Part shown: positions 27,553 to 36,362 of the stretch, piece by piece | Position numbering within the stretch: position 1 is the stretch's first letter | Layout of the letters: every line of letters begins with the position of its first letter | From: an uncultured Prolixibacteraceae bacterium | Lineage (GTDB): Bacteria > Bacteroidota > Bacteroidia > Bacteroidales > Prolixibacteraceae | Assembly: GCA_937915865.1 (NCBI GenBank) | Contig: CALGIG010000132.1 | Coordinates: forward strand, 62,001 to 126,000 | DNA length: 64,000 nt | Direction of reading: 5' to 3' | Program-made: the position numbers and the translations under genes | The notes under the pieces: model-generated | Told to the model about the DNA's origin: nothing | The model's database searches: none | The model's input: the letters and a program-made list of their open reading frames with translations, nothing else

Positions 27553-28866
27553 ATGAAAACAAGCTTATTTTATTTGCCTGCTCTTTTCCTTTTGTTCACA
27601 ATTATATCGAATGTTAAATGCCAGAATATTTCTCAATGGCGTGGTTTAAACCGTGATGGAATTTACAATGAGAAAAATTTGTTGAAATCGTGGCCAGCAA
27701 ATGGTCCGCAATTACTTTGGTCAACCGACCAGATTGGTTTGGGTTACAGTTCTCCGGTTGTTTCAGACAATATGATCTATGTTAATGGCGAAATAAATCA
27801 AGTATCGCATTTGTTTGCTTTTGATTTAAATGGTAGGTTAATGTGGAAATACGCCAATGGCCCCGAATTTTTTGGTGAAGGGTATTCCGCCAATTTTCCG
27901 GGGGCACGGTCGGCGCCAACAGTGTACAACGGATTTGTTTATATCTGTTCGGGGATGGGACGTATTGCCTGTCTGGATGCAATTACCGGAAAAGAAAAAT
28001 GGACAACAAATATGGTTACTGATTTAGACGGCGTAATTAATATGTTTGGCTGTTCAGAATCGTTGCTGGTTGATGAAACCCGGGTTTATTGTTATCCTGG
28101 AGGAAAAGAGACCAATGTTGTGGCCTTGGATCGGTTGACTGGAAAAGTAATCTGGAAATCGCAGGCAAAAGGCGATGGCGTTTCGTTTTGTTCACCAATG
28201 ATGATTAAACTTCAGGAAAGGACGGGAGCGCGTGAAATTAAGAATAGTGAAAATGGTGAATCTATGAATAAAACTGTCAAATATCCTCCGCTGAATATTT
28301 TGGTAACAATATCAAAAGAGTATTTACAGGGAATAAATGCTGAAAATGGCGAATTGTTGTGGTGGCATAAGGAAGATTCGGTAAAACTTGAAGGCGAGCA
28401 CTGTAATACACCTGTTTATGCTGATGGCGCAATTTATTGTATTTCGGGCGACGACAATGGAAATGGCGCTTATAAACTACAACTTTCGCCTGATGGAAAA
28501 GGTATTAAGGAAGTTTGGCGAAATGGTAGAGTTTTGAATGCTTTAGGTGGCTTTGTGAAAATTGGGAATCGCATCTATACTTCATCGAAAGACAATAAGC
28601 TTAAAGTTTTAGATACCGAAACCGGTAATATTACCGAGATGTTGAGCGGAATGAAAGGAAATATCATTTTTGCCGACGATATGTTGTATTTTTATTCGGA
28701 TAATGGTTATCTCAGCCTGATAAAAGGCGTTGGAACAAAACTTGAAGTAGTGTCTAAATTCAAAATTACTAAAGGAGAAAAAGAGCATTTTTCGCACCCT
28801 GTTATCAGTAACGGCGTTCTTTATATCAGGCATGGAAGTGCGCTGATGGCGTATGGGGTGAAGTAG
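27553..28866 (+). CDS. Secreted PQQ-like beta-propeller protein
   Basis: 437 residues with a signal peptide (MKTSLFYLPALFLLFTIISN, VKCQ). The opening SQWRGLNRDGIYNEKNLLKS is the standard start of outer-membrane PQQ-like repeat proteins. Repeats include LDAITGKEKWTTNM, LDRLTGKVIWKSQ and INAENGELLWWHKE. A propeller without a recognised catalytic centre; likely periplasmic. It stands alone, well separated from both neighbours. Confidence 0.82.
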   Translation: MKTSLFYLPALFLLFTIISNVKCQNISQWRGLNRDGIYNEKNLLKSWPANGPQLLWSTDQIGLGYSSPVVSDNMIYVNGEINQVSHLFAFDLNGRLMWKYANGPEFFGEGYSANFPGARSAPTVYNGFVYICSGMGRIACLDAITGKEKWTTNMVTDLDGVINMFGCSESLLVDETRVYCYPGGKETNVVALDRLTGKVIWKSQAKGDGVSFCSPMMIKLQERTGAREIKNSENGESMNKTVKYPPLNILVTISKEYLQGINAENGELLWWHKEDSVKLEGEHCNTPVYADGAIYCISGDDNGNGAYKLQLSPDGKGIKEVWRNGRVLNALGGFVKIGNRIYTSSKDNKLKVLDTETGNITEMLSGMKGNIIFADDMLYFYSDNGYLSLIKGVGTKLEVVSKFKITKGEKEHFSHPVISNGVLYIRHGSALMAYGVK

Positions 28867-28875
28867 ATTTAGTAC

Positions 28876-28976
28876 TTTGTATTTGAAAAATATACATATT
28901 TAGTGCATATTTTGCAAATACAAATTGATTTATTATATTTGTATCGATATATTTTGACATTATACTGAATCGATAC
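28876..28976 (+). promoter_or_regulatory. Promoter of rloAB flanked by two inverted repeats
   Basis: TTTG (28911-28914), a 19-nt gap, and TATATTTG (28934-28941) make a full Bacteroidota promoter. Two inverted repeats surround it: TTTGTATTTG (28876-28885) with CAAATACAAA (28915-28924), the latter between the two boxes, and GTATCGAT (28941-28948) with ATCGATAC (28969-28976) around and after the transcription start. Sites placed like this normally repress. No separate repressor gene is adjacent. Confidence 0.6.
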
Positions 28977-28981
28977 ATGTT

Positions 28982-30271
28982 ATGATACTCGAATTAAAAA
29001 TTAAAAATTTTCTTTCCTTCAAAAATGAAGTGACTTTGAGTTTTGAAGCAACAAAGGATAAAAAACTGGAGGACTATCAGGTTGTTGAAATTGCGAAGGG
29101 AATACACATTCTTAAACTTGGCGTCGTTTATGGTGCTAATGCTTCAGGGAAAAGTAATCTACTAAATGCATTTGAATTTCTACGCGACTTTTGGTTTGAT
29201 ACCAAAGAAAGTAAGGAAGAAGAGACAAATGTAATTCCCTTCTTACTTGATTCAGAAACACCACGACTACCATCGGTTTTAAAACTAACATTTTTTGCCG
29301 GGAAAGAAAAGAAAGTGCGATATGTTTATGCGTTGGAAATTAATGATAAAGTTGTGTTGTCTGAGAAACTGGAATTTTATCCGGGAGTTCAGCCAGCAGT
29401 AATTTTTGAACGGAGACTCGTTGAGAATATATCGGACTTAACATTCGGACCTAAAATAAAAGTAAGCCAGGTTGCTAAAAATGAAATAGCAATAAAATGC
29501 TTGACTAATATGTCGGTTTTTGCCGCATATAATCAGGTAAATACTAAAATTGAAGCTTTGCAGATTGCAACTGATTGGATGACTAATCAGTTTATGCCTT
29601 CAATTGAACCGGGAACAAGCTTATTGGGATATTCAGAGCGTCTTGCTGCTGAAGATGAGGATGCAAAAAATAAAATTCTGGAATTTTTGCAAAAAGCTGA
29701 CATAAACATAACAGCAATTGAATCGAAGAAGGTTAAGGAAGAGATTACCGATGAATTTCTGAACAAATTAAAAGTTTTGGAAATTCCGAAAACTGAACTC
29801 GAACGGTTGCAAAAAGAAAGGTCAATTACTCAGGTTCACACAACATTTGAGCATGAAGTCGTTAATGAAGACCATTCAATATCTCATTTTTCTCTTCCGG
29901 TTGAATATCAATCGGACGGAACAAAACGTGTTTTTGGATTGTCTGGGGCTATTTTGAGTACGATAAGAAATGATGCTTTTCTGGCGATAGATGAATTGGA
30001 ATCGAAACTACATCCGCGAATGATTGAATTTGTGTTGGAGGAATTTTTAAAACAGTCGAAACATGCTCAATTATTGGTAACCACGCATTACGATGGATTG
30101 CTTGATGAAGACGATCTTTTGCGAAAAGACAGTGTTTGGTTTACCGAAAAACAGAAAGATGCTTCGACTAATTTATACTCGCTTGCCGACTTTACTGGTG
30201 TTAATCGACTGACATCAATCCAGAAAGCATACCGTTTCGGAAAATTTGGAGCAATCCCAAATATTGGATAA
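28982..30271 (+). CDS. AAA/ABC-type ATPase of an RloA-RloB defence pair
   Basis: 429 residues. Opens MILELKIKNFLSFKNEVTLS, typical of AAA_15/OLD-like ATPases. Walker A GANASGKS spans 51-58, the ABC-type signature region lies at EYQSDGTKRVFGLSGAI, Walker B is AFLAIDELESKLHP, and the H-switch is VTTHYDGL. A helical insert fills the middle. It ends 2 nt before rloB, and such pairs are carried in restriction and abortive-infection islands of many bacteria. The ATPase is expected to hold or trigger the RloB Toprim-like nuclease on phage infection; this is by analogy to related AAA-Toprim pairs. Confidence 0.85.
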   Translation: MILELKIKNFLSFKNEVTLSFEATKDKKLEDYQVVEIAKGIHILKLGVVYGANASGKSNLLNAFEFLRDFWFDTKESKEEETNVIPFLLDSETPRLPSVLKLTFFAGKEKKVRYVYALEINDKVVLSEKLEFYPGVQPAVIFERRLVENISDLTFGPKIKVSQVAKNEIAIKCLTNMSVFAAYNQVNTKIEALQIATDWMTNQFMPSIEPGTSLLGYSERLAAEDEDAKNKILEFLQKADINITAIESKKVKEEITDEFLNKLKVLEIPKTELERLQKERSITQVHTTFEHEVVNEDHSISHFSLPVEYQSDGTKRVFGLSGAILSTIRNDAFLAIDELESKLHPRMIEFVLEEFLKQSKHAQLLVTTHYDGLLDEDDLLRKDSVWFTEKQKDASTNLYSLADFTGVNRLTSIQKAYRFGKFGAIPNIG

Positions 30272-30273
30272 AA

Positions 30274-30882
30274 ATGGGAGGGCGTCGTCAAAATAAGCTT
30301 GAGCTACGTGGAAATGTGTATATCGTAGGTGAAGGTATAACCGAGCAGTTTTATTTTTCACACTTGAAACGCCTAAAAAAATATAACTATGTGGTAAAGC
30401 CTCGTTTCTTTGGCAAGACCAGCATTTCTGAAATCCAAAAATCAGTTGAGAAACTTCTTTTGGGCGGAGTAACAGTTATTTGTGTATTTGATGCCGATGT
30501 TTCTGCCCGAGAGGCCACAGAAAAAGAAAACCTAAATAAGTTCCGCAGGAAATACGCTAATAACAAACAAGTTTTTTTGTGCGATAGTTTTCCTTCCATC
30601 GAGTTTTGGTTTTTGCTTCACTTTGTTAAAACAACCCGAAATTTTCACTCAGCTGACGAAGTATTGGTTGCATTGAAGCAGTATATGCCTGATTTTATGA
30701 AAGAACGCTCATTTCTCGAAAACATCAAATGGGTTGAGAGTTTATGCCAGAATGACAAATTGGCAACTGCATTGACGCGCTCTATTGAAATCATAGCAGA
30801 AAAAGAGCAGGGACATGTTGGTGAATTTTTCCCATTTACGAAAATTGCTAATTGTATAGAGTGGTTGGAACGAAAAAAATAA
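30274..30882 (+). CDS. rloB: RloB family Toprim-like protein
   Basis: 202 residues. VYIVGEGITEQFYFSHLKR provides the Glu of the Toprim-like motif, TVICVFDADVSAREA the Asp-x-Asp, and FPSIEFWFLLHF the RloB-specific motif. Toprim folds cut or transesterify nucleic acid with Mg2+. It is coupled to the ATPase gene with a 2-nt gap. Length is usual for RloB. Function as an effector is inferred. Confidence 0.87.
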   Translation: MGGRRQNKLELRGNVYIVGEGITEQFYFSHLKRLKKYNYVVKPRFFGKTSISEIQKSVEKLLLGGVTVICVFDADVSAREATEKENLNKFRRKYANNKQVFLCDSFPSIEFWFLLHFVKTTRNFHSADEVLVALKQYMPDFMKERSFLENIKWVESLCQNDKLATALTRSIEIIAEKEQGHVGEFFPFTKIANCIEWLERKK

Positions 30883-31026
30883 ATAAAAAGAGATGATTAT
30901 TAGGTAAATATGTCAGTGTTAGTAACTTTTTACGGAATTAATTAACAAAGCAAAAAAATGGAATAATAGTTGATAGTGTTAAAAATTGTTAATAGAATAT
31001 ATGAGAGTCAACATTTTGAATTTATA

Positions 31027-31240
31027 GAAAAAGAAAAGCCGGCCATTTCCACATAACCGACTTTTCAATTTCTTTGGAACAGATTGCCTGACACGCACAA
31101 GGAGAATGACTCACCTCCTTTTTTCTGGTTCCATTTTTTTTCTTTTGTTGGATGCCAAAAGTAGCATTTTCAGGTAATACTACAAATACCTTCCAACTTT
31201 TGTTCATGTGGGCTCGGTAAAAAGCTAGCCGAGTCAAATA
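31027..31240 (-). ncRNA. Candidate structured small RNA in the 30.9-31.3 kb gap
   Basis: The 393-nt gap between rloB and DUF2188 has pairing on the minus strand. AGGTA/TACCT (31172-31191) forms one hairpin; GTTCCA/TGGAAC (31128-31133 with 31075-31080) encloses another, AAGGAG/CTCCTT (31099-31120); ATGTGG (31206-31211) can pair with CCACAT (31049-31054). The 3' end has a terminator, AAGTCGG/CCGGCTT followed by TTTTCTTTTT (31027-31063). A 71-codon frame also runs through it, but it is unlike any protein I know and its end is the terminator. No good promoter was found. RNA class unknown. Confidence 0.38.
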
Positions 31241-31275
31241 AGCAGCTTGTAACTATCCATTAATTCATAATAGTT

Positions 31276-31497
31276 ATGGGTAAGAATCAACACGTCGTTC
31301 CGTATAACGACAAATGGGCCGTAAAAGGCGAAGGAAATAGAAAAGCAACAAAAGTGACTCCAACACAAAAAGAGGCGATTAATGTTGCTAAGGAAATCGC
31401 GAAGAACAATAATTCTGAGCTAGTTATTCACCGTCCAGATGGGAGGATTAGAGAAAAGAACAGTTATGGTTCTGATCCATATCCACCTGAAGGCTAA
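31276..31497 (+). CDS. DUF2188 domain small protein
   Basis: 73 residues matching DUF2188 over most of the length: QHVVPYNDKWAVKGEGNRKA, then a TPTQKEAINVAKEIAKNN helix, and a closing strand SELVIHRPDGRIREKNSYG. It is a small beta-alpha-beta domain found in many plasmid, phage and island settings. It lies 10 nt before the next gene and is probably cotranscribed with it. Role unknown. Confidence 0.85.
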   Translation: MGKNQHVVPYNDKWAVKGEGNRKATKVTPTQKEAINVAKEIAKNNNSELVIHRPDGRIREKNSYGSDPYPPEG

Positions 31498-31507
31498 TCA
31501 GAAAGAC

Positions 31508-32185
31508 ATGGATAAAAGAATATCTATTAATCAATTTGTAGAATTTGGTAAAAAGAAAAGTAAAAAGTCAAAGCTGACACTTATTAAAAATCAGAAGTTT
31601 CCAAAAAATTTCCTTTCTTTCTGGTATAAGACTGCTTTTGCGTGTATCCGAAGATGTCTTTTGGAAAACGGCAGTTTAGTGCCAATCTATAGAGGAATTG
31701 AATTACTGAAAATTAGGGCCGCTGATACCGAGACTAAGCAGAGAAATAACACCGTCTCTATTGAAGCGCTAGAACGTTTTTTAAACATTAATTTGCCAAA
31801 GTTCTTGAGTACAGATAAAGTTGAAAAGTTTAAAGTTGAGCAGAAATGGGTAGAGATTGATGGGGTAAAGCTCTTTCTCTCTCCAGAACTTATCTTTAAG
31901 GTTAAAAGAAGCAATGGAGATTCTGTAATTGGAGCTTTCAAAATTCATATTTGCAAGCAAGAAAATAAATTCTTCGATTTTCAAATGGCCGAAATGGTAG
32001 CAACACAGCTACATAATTACCTAGTAAAAACTATAGACGAAAAGGAAACAGTTGACCCTAAACTATGCTTTTCAATTGATGTTTTCGGGAAAAGGATTGT
32101 TTCGGCTTCAACAGATACAAATAGATATGATGAGGAAATTCATTTAATCTCTAAGGAAATTAGTGAACTCTGGGATATTGCCTAA
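31508..32185 (+). CDS. Unknown island protein paired with DUF2188
   Basis: 225 residues from the ATG at 31508; no signal or membrane segments. The N-terminus is Lys-rich. The middle reads VEIDGVKLFLSPELIFKVK, then GAFKIHICK, QMAEMVATQLHNYL; the end is CFSIDVFGKRIVSAST and EIHLISKEISELWD. The strand order with Pro-Glu, then a Lys-ended strand and a Gln-containing helix faintly recalls PD-(D/E)xK nucleases, but the acidic residue before the Lys is missing. I do not recognise the family. Confidence 0.7.
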   Translation: MDKRISINQFVEFGKKKSKKSKLTLIKNQKFPKNFLSFWYKTAFACIRRCLLENGSLVPIYRGIELLKIRAADTETKQRNNTVSIEALERFLNINLPKFLSTDKVEKFKVEQKWVEIDGVKLFLSPELIFKVKRSNGDSVIGAFKIHICKQENKFFDFQMAEMVATQLHNYLVKTIDEKETVDPKLCFSIDVFGKRIVSASTDTNRYDEEIHLISKEISELWDIA

Positions 32186-32231
32186 TTTATTTAGTCCTGC
32201 CAATAATTCTAGCAGGACTAAATGTTTTCAG

Positions 32232-33005
32232 CTATGGCTTTATCTTCTGGTACAATGCTGACAGTTTTTCCCTATAAATCCCTTTTATTTCTTCCTCGTT
32301 TTCGCCAATGGGTTTTACCGGTATCAAGTCCATTACTTCATTGGGGCACATTCCCGAACGATACATGGTATTTAATGAGGCATTCATTGTTTCATACAAG
32401 CTTTCACGGCATTCGGCTAAACTCAGGCCAAACTGGGTTCCAATATTTTCCAGTTCGTGCCACTGAAACCAGAAATAAGTTGGTAACATCGACGAAATTA
32501 CGGCATATCCTTCCAGCTTTTCTTCGGCAGTCTCAAAAGCATGTCCTAGTAGATTTAACATTTCGAGCAAATACCATTTCTGAATTTCAGACATACTTGA
32601 CATAAAAGTAACCGGGTTGTAAGCATGATTAATAATTGAAGTTGCATTAGGTAAAATACGAACAATTTGCTGACAATTAATAATTTCTGCAATTTTACTG
32701 ATTGTAATTTTGGGTGACAGCGAGATAAGAATGGTTTGTTCATTTACAATGTCCTTAATCTGTTGTAGAACGTTTAAAACAACATTAGGATGAAGGGCCA
32801 GGAAAACAATATCTTTCTGAGCACATTCTTCAGCCGATTTTGCAGCCTGGATAAAGGGAAACTTTTGTTTCAGGGCATCCAATACTTCCTGGTTGGTATC
32901 GAAAACAGATATAGAGTCGAATATGGCTTTTTTATTTACAAAGGCCTGCAGAAAAATCCTGGTAATTCTGCCTCCGCCAATAAAACCTAATGATTTTGTT
33001 TTCAT
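32232..33005 (-). CDS. Pyrroline-5-carboxylate reductase-like NAD(P)-binding protein
   Basis: The ATG at 33005 gives 257 residues starting at the Rossmann motif KSLGFIGGGRITRIF. Further motifs are FLALHPNVVLNVL, LISLSPKITISKI and VRILPNATSIINHAYNP, which follow the P5C reductase pattern (V-R-x-M-P-N-x-P). The dimer region has AVISSMLPTYFWFQWHELE. The family reduces P5C to proline with NAD(P)H, but several positions differ from ProC, so a related imine or F420-type reductase role is possible. No proline genes are near. Confidence 0.7.
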   Translation of the reverse strand: MKTKSLGFIGGGRITRIFLQAFVNKKAIFDSISVFDTNQEVLDALKQKFPFIQAAKSAEECAQKDIVFLALHPNVVLNVLQQIKDIVNEQTILISLSPKITISKIAEIINCQQIVRILPNATSIINHAYNPVTFMSSMSEIQKWYLLEMLNLLGHAFETAEEKLEGYAVISSMLPTYFWFQWHELENIGTQFGLSLAECRESLYETMNASLNTMYRSGMCPNEVMDLIPVKPIGENEEEIKGIYREKLSALYQKIKP

Positions 33006-33165
33006 GATCCTTTGCTTTTTAGTTGTTTTTAAATATAAGCAATACAGCAGGATATTAAAAGAGATTGAGCACAAAATCGGATTGGGGAAATGTTAAAAAT
33101 TTCGAAAAACTATTTATAATTTGAATGATGTCTAAAATTTATAATGAGTAGAAATCAAATAGGGT

Positions 33166-33867
33166 TTAACTAAAGAAAAAGATTTTTAAATAGTAAATAC
33201 CTGTACTTATAAAAATGATGGCAACAACCCGGCGAAACCAGGTTTCGAAAGTTTTCAGTTTATTGTAGAATTTACCAAGCGAACCAAGCGAAAAAGCAAT
33301 TAGCCACGAGAAAAAAATCACTGGCAAACAGGTAGCGATGGCAAAAATCACTGGCAAATAAAGCCCTGAGGCGCTGTTGACTGTCATTGGGATGAGTATA
33401 CCGAAATAAAGTACTCCGCTGTAGGGACAAAATGCCAGCGAAAATGCAATTCCCAGGAATAAAGCTCCACGGTAGCCACTATTATCGCGCTTTTCCATCT
33501 TCTGCTTTATCCATCCAGAACCTGGAATGTTTAGTTTTAACGCATCAAGCATAATCAGGCCAATTACGAGCAACATAGGGCCTATAAGCCGTTCCCCCCA
33601 ATTTTGAAAAAAGCCCGAAAGTTGAAATTGGCTGGTGCCAAGGTAAAAAAGCAGTCCTATGGTGGAGTAGCTGATGGCATGTCCAAGGGTGTAAACCAAC
33701 CCATTATAAAATGCGCGGCGTTTGTTTTCCAAATTACGGGCAATATAACCAACTGCGGTAATATTCATGGCCAGCGGACATGGACTTATTGCCATCATCA
33801 GGCCCAGGATAAAAGCTGAATACAATGGAACCTGGGTATTTTCGAGCAAGGTTTGGAGAAAGTCCAC
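33166..33867 (-). CDS. ArsG-family / DsbD-like inner-membrane transporter
   Basis: 233 residues with six membrane segments in two inverted triplets. Each triplet opens with a Pro-Cys-type motif: MAISPCPLAMNITAVGYIAR and SLAFCPYSGVLYFGILIP, as in CcdA/DsbD thiol conduits. NCBI names this Bacteroidota family ArsG (aromatic arsenical efflux permease). It lies 56 nt beyond arsF and is read with it. No ArsB, ArsC or ArsR gene is near, so a thiol-electron relay to the thioredoxin-like ArsF partner is as likely as arsenical efflux. Confidence 0.78.
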   Translation of the reverse strand: MDFLQTLLENTQVPLYSAFILGLMMAISPCPLAMNITAVGYIARNLENKRRAFYNGLVYTLGHAISYSTIGLLFYLGTSQFQLSGFFQNWGERLIGPMLLVIGLIMLDALKLNIPGSGWIKQKMEKRDNSGYRGALFLGIAFSLAFCPYSGVLYFGILIPMTVNSASGLYLPVIFAIATCLPVIFFSWLIAFSLGSLGKFYNKLKTFETWFRRVVAIIFISTGIYYLKIFFFS

Positions 33868-33923
33868 GGAGCTTTGAATATTAGAATTTTGAATGTAGGA
33901 ATAAAATAATCAATTGTAATTTA

Positions 33924-34304
33924 TCAGAGTTTATCAATAGTTTCTTTTATTTTAGCTTTAAGCCTGAAAGGGCTTCTTTCGGCATTCATAAAGGCCATGT
34001 TGGTGAGGTCGATTTTCTTTCCGTCTTTTACAATAATAAGAGCTTGACCAGCAATCTTGTATTTCTTTACTAAAGCATTGTTTTTATCATCCTCTCTATT
34101 AACCGATTTCAAAACCAGTTGATCGCCGAAATATTGTTTCAAGGCTTCAGAGGCTACTTTTTCAACAGCATTGCAGGTGTCGCAACGTCGGGTTCCATGA
34201 AAATAGTAGACTTCAACTCCTGCATACCCATTATTCGTTATCTGCGAAAAAACCGGGACAATTCCTCCAAAAATGAGAAGTAGGATGATTAACAGCTGTC
34301 TCAT
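33924..34304 (-). CDS. ArsF-family thioredoxin-like exported protein
   Basis: The ATG at 34304 gives 126 residues: signal peptide MRQLLIILLLIFGGIVPVFS, Q, then a thioredoxin-like fold with GVEVYYFHGTRRCDTCNAVE (redox CxxC), LKQYFGDQLVLKSVNRED and AGQALIIVKDGKKIDL. The family is labelled a nitrophenyl-compound nitroreductase subunit in databases, but what is visible is a periplasmic thiol-disulfide protein. It pairs with the DsbD-like ArsG downstream. Confidence 0.8.
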   Translation of the reverse strand: MRQLLIILLLIFGGIVPVFSQITNNGYAGVEVYYFHGTRRCDTCNAVEKVASEALKQYFGDQLVLKSVNREDDKNNALVKKYKIAGQALIIVKDGKKIDLTNMAFMNAERSPFRLKAKIKETIDKL

Positions 34305-34440
34305 AAGTAATCGTTGAAAATAAAACCATTCACAATTATCCAAACACGAGTAAAAGTGATAACAAATAAAAGCTATTTATCTGAATAACTTGTACTTATT
34401 TTCATGTTTTCATTCTGCCAGGTTGTTAAAAAGATCAAAC

Positions 34441-34468
34441 AAAAAAGCCTTACATAGAAGGGTTTTTT
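34441..34468. terminator. Hairpin with A/T flanks ahead of argS
   Basis: AAAAAA-G-CCTT (34441-34451) pairs with AAGG-G-TTTTTT (34458-34468); the form is that of a bidirectional intrinsic terminator. No gene ends here: arsF reads away to the left and argS starts at 34532. It may end a short unannotated rightward transcript or be an attenuator-like structure. Confidence 0.4.
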
Positions 34469-34494
34469 ATTTATTCAAAAACAGAGAAAATAAA

Positions 34495-34502
34495 TATCTT
34501 TG
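34495..34502 (+). promoter_or_regulatory. -7 box of argS
   Basis: TATCTTTG matches TAnnTTTG 29 nt before the argS start codon. No clear TTTG at -33; the upstream stretch is A/T-rich. Confidence 0.55.
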
Positions 34503-34531
34503 TCGCTCAAAAATTTACAAAGTATAAAATA

Positions 34532-36325
34532 ATGTCCATCGAACAGATAATCAGCGAAAAAATAGTTGAAGCCATCAATCATTGCTATCAACAGCAAATC
34601 GACAGCAAACTTGTTCAATTACAAAATACCCGGAAAGAATTTGAAGGAGATATTACATTGGTAGTCTTTCCTTTTCTAAAAATATCGAAAAAATCGCCGG
34701 AGCAAACTGCTGCCGAGATTGGCGATTACCTTCAGCAAAACGTTTCTGAAGTTGAAAAATACAATGTGGTAAAAGGGTTCCTCAACCTGGTTATTTCGCA
34801 ATCGTATTGGGTTTCGGTACTCAATTCAGCCAATGCTGATCCTAAATTTGGACTAACTCAAGCTACTGAAAAATCGAAACTGGTGATGGTCGAATATTCG
34901 TCACCAAACACCAATAAGCCATTGCATCTTGGGCACATCCGCAACAATCTGCTGGGCTTTTCGCTAAGCGAAATTCTGAAAGCAAATGGCAACAAAGTGG
35001 TAAAAACCAACATTGTAAACGACCGTGGCATCCACATCTGCAAATCGATGTATGCCTGGAAAATGTGGGGAAATGGGCAGACACCCGAGAATACCGGCAT
35101 TAAAGGCGACCACCTGGTTGGCGATTTCTATGTGAAGTTTGACCAGGAATACAAAAAAGAAATTGCCGAACTTGTTGCCCAAGGCCAAACCAAAGAAGAA
35201 GCTGAACAAAATGCACCATCAATTTTGGGCGCCCGCGAATTACTCCTGAGATGGGAAGCCAAAGACCCGGAAACCATCGGGCTTTGGAAAACGATGAACC
35301 AGTGGGTTTATAACGGTTTCGACGTGACATACAAAGAGCTGGGCGTCGATTTCGACAAGATTTACTACGAATCGGAAACCTACCTTTATGGGAAAGGCGA
35401 AGTTTTGCGTGGGCTTGCAGAAGGCGTTTTCTACCAGAAAGAAGACTCGTCGGTTTGGGCTGACCTAACTGCCGAAGGACTGGACCACAAATTGTTGCTT
35501 CGTTCCGATGGCACTTCGGTTTATATGACTCAGGATATTGGCACAGCCAAAGAACGCTTTCAGGACTACCCCATCGACAAAATGGTTTATGTCGTTGGAA
35601 ACGAGCAAAACTACCATTTTCAGGTCCTTTCCATTCTGCTCGACAAACTTGGGTTCGAATTTGGTAAAGGCTTGCACCACTTCTCGTACGGAATGGTTGA
35701 GCTTCCACAGGGAAAAATGAAATCGCGCGAAGGTACCGTTGTTGATGCCGATGACCTTGTTGCTGAAATGGTTGATGTTGCCCGCCGAACTTCGGAAGAA
35801 TTGGGCAAACTCGAAGGTTATACCCCCGAACAGGCTGCCGAAACCTATAAAATGATTGCATTGGGAGCTTTGAAATATTTTATACTGAAGGTTGACCCGA
35901 AGAAAAATATGCTTTTCAACCCACAGGAATCGATCGATTTCAATGGGAATACAGGGCCTTTTATCCAATACACTTACGCCCGAATCCGATCGGTATTGCG
36001 CAAAGCCGCTGACCGTGAAATTGAAATTAACCGCACACTTCCGGCCTCAACCGAATTGGCATTGAAAGAGCTTCAATTGATAAAATCGGTATCACAATTT
36101 CCAGTAACGGTAAAAGAAGCAGGAGAAATGTACAGTCCTGCCGTAATTGCCAATTACATTTACGAACTTGTAAAAGAATTTAACCAGTTCTACCACGAAT
36201 TTTCAATTCTTGCCGAAGAAAACGAAACCAAACGCAATACACGCCTGGTTATTTCTGAAACTGTTGGAAAAACCATAAAAACCGGCATGAAAATCCTGGG
36301 AATTGATGTGCCGGAACGGATGTAA
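34532..36325 (+). CDS. argS: Arginine-tRNA ligase
   Basis: 597 residues, the usual length. The N-terminal additional domain (1-~110) is followed by the catalytic core with the HIGH-type motif PLHLGHIRNN near residue 130 and the class I second motif GKMKSREGTVV near 395 (KMSK equivalent degenerate, as is normal for many ArgRS). The DALR anticodon-binding domain closes the protein (YTYARIRSVLRKA, YELVKEFNQFYHEFSIL). It charges tRNA-Arg with arginine in the cytosol. Single-gene unit ending in the terminator at 36506-36548. Confidence 0.96.
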   Translation: MSIEQIISEKIVEAINHCYQQQIDSKLVQLQNTRKEFEGDITLVVFPFLKISKKSPEQTAAEIGDYLQQNVSEVEKYNVVKGFLNLVISQSYWVSVLNSANADPKFGLTQATEKSKLVMVEYSSPNTNKPLHLGHIRNNLLGFSLSEILKANGNKVVKTNIVNDRGIHICKSMYAWKMWGNGQTPENTGIKGDHLVGDFYVKFDQEYKKEIAELVAQGQTKEEAEQNAPSILGARELLLRWEAKDPETIGLWKTMNQWVYNGFDVTYKELGVDFDKIYYESETYLYGKGEVLRGLAEGVFYQKEDSSVWADLTAEGLDHKLLLRSDGTSVYMTQDIGTAKERFQDYPIDKMVYVVGNEQNYHFQVLSILLDKLGFEFGKGLHHFSYGMVELPQGKMKSREGTVVDADDLVAEMVDVARRTSEELGKLEGYTPEQAAETYKMIALGALKYFILKVDPKKNMLFNPQESIDFNGNTGPFIQYTYARIRSVLRKAADREIEINRTLPASTELALKELQLIKSVSQFPVTVKEAGEMYSPAVIANYIYELVKEFNQFYHEFSILAEENETKRNTRLVISETVGKTIKTGMKILGIDVPERM

Positions 36326-36362
36326 AAAATTGGAATAAAATAATGTTGTATTTGGAGTTTAT

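Noticed and set aside
28982..30882. PARIS-type (AriA-AriB) defence system
   Set aside because: The second protein has the RloB motif set (FPSIEFWFLLHF) rather than the DUF4435 pattern of AriB.
31022..31237. 71-codon leftward reading frame in the rloB-DUF2188 gap
   Set aside because: Composition is unlike neighbouring proteins, its last codons form the arms of a terminator, and the region has several RNA stems. Recorded as a possible RNA instead.
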